A stretch of 51,873 nt of DNA from Armatimonadetes bacterium 13_1_40CM_64_14 (GCA_001917855.1 MNEU01000038.1:1-51873); one strand, 5' to 3'. Counted from the stretch's first letter, positions 27,199 through 35,607 are shown. Numbers and translations are program-made. The notes: generated by a model not told the origin, from the letters alone.

Positions 27199-28902
27199 AT
27201 GTTTGTCCGAGCGTCAGGCATGCGCATCACTCTGATCTCACTGGTGGTAGCTCTGCTAGTCCTGCCCTCATTGGGCACGCCGTCGGTTCTCGCCAGTCCC
27301 TTGCGCGTTACTCAGGTGACGGTCAAGGATTTAGATAATCGCCTTGTGGTCGGGATCGTGGCGACGGGGCAAATTCTGTTCAACGTAACGGAGATTTCAA
27401 CTCCCCTTCCCCCCCGTGTGGCCATCGACATTTTGAATGCCGTCGCTGATGAACGCATTAGGGTGACCAGCGAGGTCAACAAGGGGAACGTGTTAAGGGT
27501 CCGCGTCGGTCAGTTCCAGGATAGCCCGGCCATTGCGCGGATCGTCGTGGATCTGGCCCGCCCCGTGCGGGCCCAGGTACACCTCACCTCGCCCACCCTG
27601 CTCACCGTCAGCCTCCCATTGCACCAGGCGGCGGAGGTTGAAGCCACAGCCGCACCGTCCGCGCCAGTTCCAACACAGCTGGGGGTCGCAGCCCCAACGG
27701 CAGGCGCAGCCCCAGGGACGGGTCTGATTCGGACGGCGCAGCCGCTGCCGCCGCCTCCACTACCGGGCGGAACATCGGGTCCAGGAGTCCTCCGGCTGGT
27801 GGAATTCCGGGGCGTTGCGCTTGCAGATGTGCTCACGGCGTTTGCCAAGTTGTGCGGGTTCAACTTAGTCACTGATGGGTCTGTCGCGGGGACGATTACG
27901 CTGCGGCTTCTGGATGTAACCTGCGAGGAGGCACTGCGGTTTGTGCTCGAGACCAACAACCTCGGATATCGCCGGCTAGGCAAGAACCTCATCGTCGGCT
28001 CGGCGGAGAAGCTGGCCCCGCCACCGGAGGTCCCAGAGACCATCGCGTATCGGCTCTCCTATGGTGATCCAAACCAGATCCGTGCCGCGGTTGCTGCGGC
28101 CGTGCCGGGGGTGCGGGTGGCGATCGATGCGCGCACCAATGCCCTGTTGATCACGGGGACATCCGCGCAGCACGAAGAAGTGGTAAAAGTTCTGGCCACC
28201 CTCGATGTCAAGATCCCTCAGGTTGTCATCCAAGTCCACGTTGTGGAAATTGGCACCAGCTACGTGAAAACTTTGGGGCTGTTTGGCGGGCAGGGGGCAG
28301 CCAGCGGCCTTGGGCCGGGAACCTTCGGCACGGCTGTCGTCGACAGCGCCAACAACAGGCTTACCTTTACGCTGCAGTCGACGACATTGTTCTTCTTCCA
28401 ACTTCAAGCCCTGGTGAACGAGGGCAAGGCCAGGGTGGTGACGGCCCCTCGCGTGGCCACGCTGGATGGCAACAAGGCGACGATCATCCTGGGTCAGAAG
28501 GTCCCGATCTTTACCTCGGTGACTGTGGGGGGCCAGTTGCAAACGACGGTAACCTACCAGGATGTCGGCGTGCAGCTTGAGACCACGCCCCGGGTAAACA
28601 GCGATAATGTAATCACGCTAGCCTTGAAACCGCAAGTGAGCTCCCTGGGCGCACCGCAGAGTTCCGGCGGGCAGACCGCGTTCATCATCAATACCCGCAC
28701 GGCCGACACTCAACTGTCGGTCCAAGATGGCAAAACGATCGTGTTGGGCGGGCTGATCAGCCGTGACGAGAGGCTTACGACAATCAAGGTTCCTGTCCTG
28801 GGGGACATTCCCATCCTCGGGGAGATGTTCAAGAACACGAGCAACACCATCACGGAGAGCGAGTTGATCTTCCTGATCACGCCCCAGATCGTAAAGGACT
28901 AG
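27199..28902 (+). CDS. pilQ: Type IV pilus secretin PilQ
   Basis: 567 residues from ATG 27199 with a Sec signal peptide (MRITLISLVVALLVLPSLG ending near VLAS); an in-frame ATG at 27169 is less likely. Domains: an AMIN-like peptidoglycan-binding domain (about 30-125), a proline-rich linker, an STN/N0 domain (VEFRGVALADVLTAFAKLCG), an N1/NolW domain (about 275-340) and the secretin pore (APRVATLDGNKATIILGQKV, VQLETTPRVNSDNVITLALK, VLGGLISRDERLTTIKVPVL, LIFLITPQIV). It forms the outer-membrane pore for pilus exit, so the cell should be diderm. It is short for PilQ (one AMIN, one N1). It follows the pilP-like gene by seven bases. Confidence 0.93.
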   Translation: MFVRASGMRITLISLVVALLVLPSLGTPSVLASPLRVTQVTVKDLDNRLVVGIVATGQILFNVTEISTPLPPRVAIDILNAVADERIRVTSEVNKGNVLRVRVGQFQDSPAIARIVVDLARPVRAQVHLTSPTLLTVSLPLHQAAEVEATAAPSAPVPTQLGVAAPTAGAAPGTGLIRTAQPLPPPPLPGGTSGPGVLRLVEFRGVALADVLTAFAKLCGFNLVTDGSVAGTITLRLLDVTCEEALRFVLETNNLGYRRLGKNLIVGSAEKLAPPPEVPETIAYRLSYGDPNQIRAAVAAAVPGVRVAIDARTNALLITGTSAQHEEVVKVLATLDVKIPQVVIQVHVVEIGTSYVKTLGLFGGQGAASGLGPGTFGTAVVDSANNRLTFTLQSTTLFFFQLQALVNEGKARVVTAPRVATLDGNKATIILGQKVPIFTSVTVGGQLQTTVTYQDVGVQLETTPRVNSDNVITLALKPQVSSLGAPQSSGGQTAFIINTRTADTQLSVQDGKTIVLGGLISRDERLTTIKVPVLGDIPILGEMFKNTSNTITESELIFLITPQIVKD

Positions 28903-28920
28903 CGGTCACTGGAGACGCGC

Positions 28921-29334
28921 ATGAGTCGGATGGCCCTTGTCACAGCAGTCTTGATCGCCCTAGTGACTAACCCCGTTGCCGCTGCCGTGCCGACGTTCAA
29001 GACGACCCGGCTATACTCTGAGGCGGAATTCGCAGCGGCGATCAAACCGTACACGGATGCGATCGCCCGTAACGCCAACGATGCCGAGGCCTATCGGTGG
29101 CTCGGCGTCGCATATTTTCATCTGTACCGGCTCTACAAGTACGGCTTTGCGCCCTTCGCTGGCGGGTACGGGACGAAGGCGGTCGAGTCACTGGAGCGGT
29201 CGGTCCAGTTGAGCCCCGAACCAGCTGTGATGCTGACCCTCGCAGAAGTGTATATGACCATCGGCGGCGTGGACAAGTACTACGGCTTGACTGATCGTCT
29301 AATCGGCTTGGCGACGCCTCTCCCGCCCAAGTAG
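28921..29334 (+). CDS. Secreted TPR-like protein of the pilus locus
   Basis: 137 residues with a signal peptide (LVTAVLIALVTNPVAAA) and one to two TPR-like helical repeats (AAIKPYTDAIARNANDAEAY with WLGVAYFHLYRLYKYGF after it, and KAVESLERSVQLSPEP). No lipobox cysteine. It starts 18 bases after pilQ, with GGAGA seven bases upstream, so it is in the same operon. A small TPR partner of the secretin (a PilF/PilW-pilotin-like role) is possible but not shown by sequence. Confidence 0.7.
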   Translation: MSRMALVTAVLIALVTNPVAAAVPTFKTTRLYSEAEFAAAIKPYTDAIARNANDAEAYRWLGVAYFHLYRLYKYGFAPFAGGYGTKAVESLERSVQLSPEPAVMLTLAEVYMTIGGVDKYYGLTDRLIGLATPLPPK

Positions 29335-29347
29335 GTTTACGTGGTTG

Positions 29348-29369
29348 CGGCCGGGCAGCTGCCCGGCCG
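29348..29369 (+). terminator. Perfect 22-bp palindrome, possible terminator of pilM-pilQ-TPR operon
   Basis: CGGCCGGGCAG/CTGCCCGGCCG is an exact 11+11 palindrome starting 14 bases after the TPR stop. The downstream run TCGTGTGTTGG is only moderately U-rich, so termination is likely weak or the stem acts in mRNA stability. Confidence 0.45.
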
Positions 29370-29402
29370 TCGTGTGTTGGACCATCCGGCGTCATCCTCC
29401 CT

Positions 29403-29765
29403 TGCCTTCCCCTAGTCTGCGGTTCTCCGAACAGCTTTCTGCTGGCCATCCGGGTGAGCTGGATGACTCCTCTGTGGCTCCTATTGGTGCTGGCAGCGGT
29501 AAGCGTTAGAGCCTTCTTCCTCGTCATCGCCACGCTGAGCCGCGGAGGGATGGGCAGCGGCGATGTCAAACTGGCGGCGATGGTGGGGACCTTTCTTGAT
29601 CTGGCGCCCGATCGCCGGTGGCATTACGGCTTGCGTTCATGGCGGGGGGGCGGGGGCGGTCTGCCTCTGATTCGGGGGCGAGGAAGCGCTCGCGCAAGGA
29701 ACTCATTCCCCAGTCTCTACGTGACCGGGGCAGTGTAGCCGCCCTCCCTGCACGGCCGATATTCT
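29403..29765 (+). pseudogene. Decayed C-terminal fragment of a prepilin peptidase
   Basis: In one frame the translation reads RAFFLVIATLSRGGMGSGDV and continues KLAAMVGTFL, close to AFFLLIAILSRGGMGGGDIK and KLAAMMGAFL of the intact PilD (22994-23752), including the catalytic GxGD. Near 29600-29618 the similarity moves to another frame, ALRLAFMAGG and later RKRSRKELIP, matching ALLLAFTLGAGGG and RKRTRKDPIP of PilD. The N-terminal cysteine domain and first catalytic Asp are missing, and one frameshift breaks the rest, so it cannot make a working peptidase. The sequence differs enough from the intact gene to be an old duplicate or a remnant of a foreign pilD. It lies just before the minor pilin genes. 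Confidence 0.78.
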
Positions 29766-29904
29766 TATGCGGCGATATCTCGGATCCCCATAAGATCCAA
29801 GCAAGTTTCGTAGAAGGATATTAGGTAGAGGGTTTTCGTCGCGTGGCACAGATCATGCTCGCGTCTATGCGCACAGAGGGCAGGGCAAGTCCATAAGAGA
29901 TCCC

Positions 29905-30432
29905 ATGTGTCACAACGCCGTGCGTCACAAAAACGGCCACGCGGGCTTTACGCTCATCGAGCTCGTGGTCGTCGTGGGCCTCATCGCGGTGGTCTTGGCC
30001 ATTCTCACGGCCGTGATACGTGCCGCGAGCAACTCTTTCCAACTGCGGCGGTCAGCAACGGTCGTGACGTCAGAACTGCGGCGCGCACAGAGCAGCGCCG
30101 TGGCGCAGAATATTCCTTACGCCGTGGAGTTTATCCTGAGCAGTCCGTACGGCATTAATGAGTGGAAACAGCCCACTCCGGGGGGAGGATGGGTCGCGGT
30201 TCCGCGTCCGGTCACGGGGAGTGAGAACTGGTCATCGCAGGTGAGTATTGCGAGCGTTCCTGGAACACCGAATTGTTCAGGGATCTCGGGGAACGGGTCC
30301 AACTGGTGCGTGACGTTCCAGCCTCTGGGTTTTGCGAACCAGGGTGGCAGCGTGCAGTTACAAAACCAATCCGGGACCAGGGCGAGCATTATTCTGAATG
30401 CCGCGACGGGGCGGGTGAGCATCACACCATGA
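29905..30432 (+). CDS. Minor pilin / pseudopilin, FimT/GspH-like
   Basis: 175 residues with the prepilin signal HAGFTLIELVVVVGLIAVVL; cleavage after Gly14. The N-terminal helix continues into RRSATVVTSELRRAQSSAVA, the pattern of GspH/FimT proteins. The mature C-terminal domain is beta-rich with two cysteines (PNC and NWC). First of four consecutive minor pilin genes; its stop overlaps the next start (ATGATGA). Such subunits prime pilus assembly at the tip. Confidence 0.85.
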   Translation: MCHNAVRHKNGHAGFTLIELVVVVGLIAVVLAILTAVIRAASNSFQLRRSATVVTSELRRAQSSAVAQNIPYAVEFILSSPYGINEWKQPTPGGGWVAVPRPVTGSENWSSQVSIASVPGTPNCSGISGNGSNWCVTFQPLGFANQGGSVQLQNQSGTRASIILNAATGRVSITP

Positions 30433-31037
30433 TGACAGGCGAACGCGGATTTACTCTCATTGAGATTCTGATCTCGCTGGCGATCTTTGCCGTGGTGGTG
30501 ATCGGCGCGCTCGGCGTTCTGGGCGCCGCGGGGTCCGGCGGGTTCCTCGAAAGCTTCCCGACCGGTTTGGCCGCCACGCGCGTAGCGCGGGACATCACCG
30601 CCGCATCCGTCTACCTGCAAACATTTAACGAGTATGCCATGGGTCTGAACAGTTCCACGCTCACTGCCGGTACGTATTCCGCGACCCCGGGAGCCACCTG
30701 CAGCACCACCCTCACCTTCACAGGATCTGGACTGGGGGCCCCCCCCGCGCCGCCGGGGCCGCCTTGCAATTACCCCTACCAGCTGAACTGGCAGACATTG
30801 ACTGTGGTCATCGATCCCCCCTGGTACGCATGCTTCAACACGAGTGGTACCCCGCTCCCGTGCACGGCAACCGCGCCCTGTTTTGTGAAGTACAGCAAGG
30901 CGTCGGACTCAAGCTGCAATACCGATACGACCAAGGAGTCCTTGGTCCTCATCGACGCGAAGCTGGCATGGCAGTACTGCCCACGGCCTACGGCGTGCGT
31001 CGCGCGGACCCTCGAGATGGACCGATTCCTCCCATGA
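30429..31037 (+). CDS. Minor pilin, PilV-like
   Basis: 202 residues from ATG 30429 (or 30432), with the class III signal ERGFTLIEILISLAIFAVVV directly at the N-terminus and a 6-7 residue leader. The IEILISLAIF form and gene position match PilV/PilI-type minor pilins. The mature domain has eight cysteines (for example PCTATAPC and YCPRPTAC), many for this family. Overlaps both neighbours by 4 bp. Likely part of the priming tip complex. Confidence 0.82.
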   Translation: MMTGERGFTLIEILISLAIFAVVVIGALGVLGAAGSGGFLESFPTGLAATRVARDITAASVYLQTFNEYAMGLNSSTLTAGTYSATPGATCSTTLTFTGSGLGAPPAPPGPPCNYPYQLNWQTLTVVIDPPWYACFNTSGTPLPCTATAPCFVKYSKASDSSCNTDTTKESLVLIDAKLAWQYCPRPTACVARTLEMDRFLP

Positions 31038-31798
31038 GGACGCTGCCGATCCGATTCCACCGCGGCGAACACGGCGTCACAATCATTGAACTGCTCGTGG
31101 CGCTTGCCGTGTTTGCCCTGTTTATCCTCATCATCGACGCGGTGTTCAGTGGCGCGCGCACGAATGCCAAGAAGATAGAGGTTGCCGCAGACGTGCAGCA
31201 GAACGTGCGCAGTGCCGTGTATCGGATCACCCGCGAGGTTCGGGAGACCAACACCTCCCAGATCGTGACGGGCACTGATTCGAACGGCCAAGGCCAGATT
31301 GTGTTTAAGTCGGCTCGCTTGGTGGCAGACAACACGGTGTTCTGTTTGTATACAAAGGTGGGGTCCGGACTCGGCTTCGACGCGCGGTGCTGGACTTCTT
31401 TCGGAGGCACGTTTTCCTCCGCCCAGCCTCCCGCCAGCGGGTACGCGGGCACCCCGCCGTCCCCGTGCAATACGACAGATGTCCTGTGTGCCACCTACTC
31501 GCCCCTCTGGCAGCAGTATGTTGGGTACTCTGCCCAGGGCCCGGCAGGGGGACCGTACACGCTGTACCGGGTATCCGGTCAGCTCACGCCGTTGCCGAAT
31601 CAGGCGCTGACCACCACGTTGCTCTGCGCGGGATGCGGCGACGTGATCGCAACGAGCATTCAGAGTTTTGGAAGCATCTCGATCTCCGGTGGCATTGTGT
31701 CGATGAGCATTCAAGGCCTGGGCAACCCGATCGTGCAGGGCACAGCACTTCCGGCCCAGCAGATCGCGCTGCCCACCCAGTCGATGGTGCGCAATTGA
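31034..31798 (+). CDS. Minor pilin, PilW-like
   Basis: 254 residues from ATG 31034 (ATGA overlap). Prepilin signal GEHGVTIIELLVALAVFALF, with Val instead of Phe at mature position 1 and Glu at position 5. The long N-terminal helix runs through VQQNVRSAVYRITREVRETN, characteristic of PilW/GspJ. Six cysteines in the mature domain (SPCNTTDVLC and LLCAGC among them). Third of the minor pilin set. Confidence 0.83.
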   Translation: MRTLPIRFHRGEHGVTIIELLVALAVFALFILIIDAVFSGARTNAKKIEVAADVQQNVRSAVYRITREVRETNTSQIVTGTDSNGQGQIVFKSARLVADNTVFCLYTKVGSGLGFDARCWTSFGGTFSSAQPPASGYAGTPPSPCNTTDVLCATYSPLWQQYVGYSAQGPAGGPYTLYRVSGQLTPLPNQALTTTLLCAGCGDVIATSIQSFGSISISGGIVSMSIQGLGNPIVQGTALPAQQIALPTQSMVRN

Positions 31799-31844
31799 CC
31801 TCGCCGGTGGCGAGGATCTTGGAGTGCAGAGTCCGGTGAGTGAA

Positions 31845-33497
31845 ATGCTCAAACACATCGCAAGAGAACGCGGGGCCGCACTGGTTACCGTCCTGCTGTT
31901 CGTCGTGCTGATCTTCATCCTCATCTCGGCGATGCTGGCGGTGAGCGGCAACGAAGCCATCGTGGCGAGCTTGCAACGCGATAGCGTCCAAGCGGAGGAC
32001 CTGGCACAGGCTGGCATCCAGGATGCCACACGCCGGATAATGTATGGTCGCTACTCCGCCCAATTCACGAGCACGGTCCCATGCCCAACAACGGCAACGT
32101 GGTGTGGGGCGGGCTGGCCAGGTGTGACCGTGACGGTAACACGCGTGTTCATCGGCACTAACGCCGGCTACCTGCAGATCGATGCGACCGCGACCGCGGG
32201 TCGGGCCACGCGGCACCTGACGGCGCTGGTACTGCAACAGGTCATTGCCTTCCCCCCGAATATCACCTTCGCGGCCAGTGTAGCATCCAACGGGGCCGCG
32301 ACGATCGCCTGCGGCGATGTGTATTCGAGCTCGTTCATCCAGTACAAGAACTACCCGACAAACACCGCCCCGGGGTGTACAAACCCGCCGCCGATCACCT
32401 ATGCGGGGTGGCGAACCAGCGCGGTTCCCCCTCTGGGCATTGCGGCCTGCTACACCAACGCGGCCTGCAAACTGGCCTACCCCGGGAACAATGACGTGGC
32501 CCGTTGGTGGCCGGGGACGCGCGTCACCGCTGCCGCAAGTTCGACTGTCGGCCTGACGCTTCTGGGTTTTCAGAATACCACGGACGCCGTCTGCAACAAT
32601 CCTGGTCCGTCATACAACACCGTGCTCCCAAGCGGCTCAACCTTGCAGGATAACACCCCTGGGAGTGGCCTGAAGCAGTTCGGGTACGACAAGGACACCC
32701 CGATCAGCGTACAATCCCAGCTGGTCCCCGCTCTCTTCCCATGCGGGCTGCCCTATGAGTACATCTCACAGGTCGTGAAGGACGAGGGCGGGGCCGTACT
32801 CCCGGATGGGACCTGCGACCCCAGCGCAGTGCCGCCCCAACCACTCGTCGGCTGCCGCTGGTTCAAGACTATCATCTTCGATCAGTGGTTCCAGAACTAC
32901 TGGCGGTTCGACCAAATCCAGCTGACCCCGGTCAAGCGTGGGAATCCGAATGGCTCCGGCAACCAACCATGCGTCGATGCCATCTGCCTGTCCGGCAACG
33001 TCCAGCCCGACCTCATCCTCTACCCGCAGTTCGGAGCGGTGCCACCGTTCCCTGACACATCGACCGTTATGAGCAACTACGATTGCATGTTGTACGGGGC
33101 GGCCGGCGGAACGCTGAACTCATTCCCACAAACCGGCACGAAGCCCAACGGCTCGCCCTGCACGATGACTGACCTGGGCACCGCGTCCAACCCGGGGATC
33201 TTCGTTCTGGGGTGCGCGTCGGGGGGGAACTGGACGATCAATGGCAATCTCACTGGCTACGGCACCTTAGTCATGAACTGTAACTCGGTTATCAATGGCA
33301 CGGTCACCTATAACGGCACGATCATCGTCAACGGGCAGCTGCAAGCGGGGACTGGGAACGTAACGGTCAATGGGGGCCTGGTCGCGCTGTCGACGCTGCA
33401 GTTGATTGGGAACATCACCGTCAATGGCGGTGGCACGGTCACTAGCGTGCCGACCGGGACGTCAAACGTGTACGGGAAGGCTTGGTGGGAACGCTAG
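31845..33497 (+). CDS. PilX-like pilus protein with long cysteine-rich domain and N-G repeat C-terminus
   Basis: 550 residues from ATG 31845 (GGTGAG five bases upstream; a GTG at 31824 is an alternative). The start ERGAALVTVLLFVVLIFILI is the PilX_N pattern: a prepilin-like helix without the FTLIE glutamate. The rest is far longer than PilX of proteobacteria and carries 16 cysteines. The last about 85 residues are a glycine/asparagine-rich repeat (WTINGNLTGYG, SVINGTVTYNGTIIVNG, NVTVNGG, NITVNGGG) that looks like a small beta-solenoid, like bactofilin- or polymer-type rungs. It is the last gene of the minor pilin operon and may be the tip adhesin. Function is inferred from position and N-terminus. 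Confidence 0.75.
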   Translation: MLKHIARERGAALVTVLLFVVLIFILISAMLAVSGNEAIVASLQRDSVQAEDLAQAGIQDATRRIMYGRYSAQFTSTVPCPTTATWCGAGWPGVTVTVTRVFIGTNAGYLQIDATATAGRATRHLTALVLQQVIAFPPNITFAASVASNGAATIACGDVYSSSFIQYKNYPTNTAPGCTNPPPITYAGWRTSAVPPLGIAACYTNAACKLAYPGNNDVARWWPGTRVTAAASSTVGLTLLGFQNTTDAVCNNPGPSYNTVLPSGSTLQDNTPGSGLKQFGYDKDTPISVQSQLVPALFPCGLPYEYISQVVKDEGGAVLPDGTCDPSAVPPQPLVGCRWFKTIIFDQWFQNYWRFDQIQLTPVKRGNPNGSGNQPCVDAICLSGNVQPDLILYPQFGAVPPFPDTSTVMSNYDCMLYGAAGGTLNSFPQTGTKPNGSPCTMTDLGTASNPGIFVLGCASGGNWTINGNLTGYGTLVMNCNSVINGTVTYNGTIIVNGQLQAGTGNVTVNGGLVALSTLQLIGNITVNGGGTVTSVPTGTSNVYGKAWWER

Positions 33498-34188
33498 TTC
33501 ACGAACTCGTCACCCGGCTCAGCCTTGCGCCGTACGCGAGTGAGTATGGGGGGAGGCGTGCAGCCGCTCGCGCCCTCCGTCCAGCTCCAAGCCGAGCCGG
33601 CCCGCGATACTGGCTGTCGCTGACGCCCATACCGTCGCGGGCGTAGCTGGTGCGCTCGACGCGCTGCGCGATCGTTTCGGCCCTTTGGCACCGCGAATCG
33701 CTTTTAAGTAGGCGTTTGCCTACACGATGATCTTGATCGGGTGCGACATTTGACCCGGCGGGATCAGGGCGTCCCCCGCATTCTTATGCACTGATGGCGT
33801 GTGATCCGTGCACGCGCCCTGGGAGCTGTGCCGCTGAACTGCGCAACGACCTCTCCGCAAAAGGCTGAACGCAATCAGAATGAAGGGCGAGCGGTCCCCG
33901 CTTGGCACGGCAGCCAGCTCACCGGCCCACACTTCATCCAAGCTCCGCTAGAGGTCGTGTCTCTATCCAACGACTACGGCAGAACGGTGCGCCGTACGAG
34001 CCAGCGTCTCACCGACGGGTTGCTGCCGATATCGTCCCGCAGGGGCGCCATGTATGTGATGCCTCTGAACCTCCCCCGCACCCAGGTACAGTCTAGTCGG
34101 GGGACTCTGCGGGTAGGAGAACAGATGAGGATGGCGCCGGAGCTTAGTCCGCGCCAACCATCGAAGACAACCTAGGAGCTGAAATCGT
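33498..34188. other. Intergenic region between minor pilins and first YVTN gene
   Basis: About 690 bases with no supported gene on either strand except a possible 16-codon leader ORF at its end (listed). A 6-bp hairpin GTAGGC-GTTT-GCCTAC lies at 33708-33723 without a U-tract. I found no clear terminator after the PilX-like gene, no promoter with both hexamers, and no riboswitch I recognise. Confidence 0.45.
34125..34175 (+). CDS. Possible 16-residue leader peptide
   Basis: ATG 34125 with AGGAGA five bases upstream opens a 16-codon frame (MRMAPELSPRQPSKTT) ending in TAG at 34173-34175. That stop codon overlaps the GGAG ribosome-binding site of the YVTN gene, whose ATG is 13 bases later. The arrangement would allow coupled translation. 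No homology can be claimed for so short a peptide. Confidence 0.3.
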   Translation: MRMAPELSPRQPSKTT

Positions 34189-35586
34189 ATGCGCCATCTA
34201 GTCTTAGGGCTGGTGATGGCGTTTTTGCTTGTTTCCAACCAGGCCGCGGCTAGTGGCACGGCCCCGGTTGCCTACTTGAGCAACGACGCTGGTCCTAACG
34301 TTCTTGCCGTTGACACCTCGAGTTCCACATTGCAACCTACCTCCATCGCCGTCGGGAGTATGGGAACGACGACCTATGGCGTGGCCGTGGGCCCGAAGGG
34401 GGCCAAAGTCTACGTCACTGGCGGCCAATCACCAGGGAAGCTCTATGTGATTGATACCGCGACGCGGGCGGTCACCCCGGTCACTGTGGGGATGTATCCC
34501 CGCGGCGTCGCAGTCAGCCGCGATGGGTCGCGGGTTTATGTGGCAAACGCCCTCAGCCAAAACGTTTCCGTCATTGACGGAGCTACGAACACCCAGGTGG
34601 CGACGGTCACCGGTTTCCGCGGATTCCCGTGGGGCTTAACTGTCTCCCCGGTGAGCAACCGTCTGTACGTGACCAATGTGTATGGTAGCTACGCGGGTGA
34701 CGACGACGTCAAAGTAATTGATACCTCGACCAACCAAGTCGTGGCAGGGGGAGGGGTGTCCGGTCTCGGGGGCCTCCCCATGGGCATCGCGGTGTCGCCC
34801 GACGGAACGCGCCTGTACGCAGCTGATTATGGGAGCGGTCCAAGCGGGAGAGTCTGGGTGATCGATACTGATCCGTCCCTGATGGACGGTACGAATAGAG
34901 CGGTTGTCGCCACCGTCACAGTCGGCCCCCAGCCGTTTGGAATCGCCGTGACCCCAGACAGCAAGCATGTCTACGTTTCCAATAGCGGCGGCAACACCGT
35001 CTCGGTCATCGATGCGGCAACGGTGAGTTCGGGCGCGAGTTCTCCGATGATTACCGTCGGGAATTCGCCGCGGGGCGTGTCGGTGAGTTCGGACGGAAGC
35101 ACGGTCTTCGTCGTCAACTGGTTCAGCGGCAACCTGACGGCCATCTCCGTGGCGACGAACACCACACGGAGTATCGCGCCGCCGGGGATTCTCTTCCCGG
35201 TTGCCTTTGGCAACTTCGTGACCTCGATCACGTCCATCCCCGTGAATTTCGACGTCGTGCCCAAGGCCATCAACCCCAAGGCCCAGGGGACGATCCCGGT
35301 GATGATCTACGGTTCGAAGTCCTTTGATGTGCACACGCTTGATCTGTCGTCGCTGCGCCTGAATGGCATGGCGGTCAAGATCAAGCCCAATGGGGAACTG
35401 ATGGCGAACTATGGAGACTCCAAGGGGAGTGGGTACGACGATGTCATGGTCCACTTCAGCACGGATGGCCTCCAGGCCACTCCAGGCGACGCCACCGTGA
35501 CGCTGACCGGTCAGACCATGTGCTCACCGCTTCCCTGCAGCGGAACCCCCATTCAGGGGACCGCCACTGTAACGTTCCTTTACTAA
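34189..35586 (+). CDS. Secreted YVTN-type beta-propeller protein with C-terminal surface domain
   Basis: 465 residues with a Sec signal peptide (MRHLVLGLVMAFLLVSNQAA). Seven or so YVTN/NHL-like repeats follow (VYVANALSQNVSVIDGATNT, LYVTNVYGSYAGDDDVKVID, VYVSNSGGNTVSVIDAATVS), together one 7-bladed propeller. The last about 115 residues form a separate domain (PKAINPKAQGTIPVMIYGSK, TLDLSSLRLNG, GYDDVMVHF) known from many bacterial surface proteins with the pattern INPxSxGxIPVAIxG. Its two cysteines (TMCSPLPC) sit in the C-terminal domain. It has its own terminator. Ligand or partner unknown; the GGAG site overlaps the stop of a possible leader peptide. Confidence 0.83.
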   Translation: MRHLVLGLVMAFLLVSNQAAASGTAPVAYLSNDAGPNVLAVDTSSSTLQPTSIAVGSMGTTTYGVAVGPKGAKVYVTGGQSPGKLYVIDTATRAVTPVTVGMYPRGVAVSRDGSRVYVANALSQNVSVIDGATNTQVATVTGFRGFPWGLTVSPVSNRLYVTNVYGSYAGDDDVKVIDTSTNQVVAGGGVSGLGGLPMGIAVSPDGTRLYAADYGSGPSGRVWVIDTDPSLMDGTNRAVVATVTVGPQPFGIAVTPDSKHVYVSNSGGNTVSVIDAATVSSGASSPMITVGNSPRGVSVSSDGSTVFVVNWFSGNLTAISVATNTTRSIAPPGILFPVAFGNFVTSITSIPVNFDVVPKAINPKAQGTIPVMIYGSKSFDVHTLDLSSLRLNGMAVKIKPNGELMANYGDSKGSGYDDVMVHFSTDGLQATPGDATVTLTGQTMCSPLPCSGTPIQGTATVTFLY

Positions 35587-35607
35587 CCGCGATTGTCTTC
35601 GCTGACA

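Larger units (their letters stand above)
29335..29904. other. Intergenic region holding a palindrome and a pilD remnant
   Basis: About 570 bases between the TPR gene and the first minor pilin. It contains the 22-base palindrome at 29348-29369 and a degenerate prepilin-peptidase fragment at 29403-29765 (both listed). The last about 140 bases have no recognised feature apart from the minor pilin leader. Confidence 0.6.

Noticed and set aside
30776-32029. 417-codon minus-strand frame opposite the PilV/PilW/PilX-like genes
   Set aside because: Runs across three well-supported plus-strand genes, is low in complexity (R, H, G) and has no recognisable motif.
33708-33723. Hairpin GTAGGC-GTTT-GCCTAC after the PilX-like gene
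   Set aside because: Too short, no U-tract on either strand and more than 200 bases from the gene end; not supported as a terminator.
33498-34188. c-di-GMP (GEMM) or other riboswitch before the YVTN gene
   Set aside because: I looked for the conserved GEMM core and other common aptamer motifs and did not find them.
34636-35454. 272-codon minus-strand frame opposite the first YVTN gene
   Set aside because: Asp/His/Arg-rich translation typical of a shadow of beta-repeat coding DNA.
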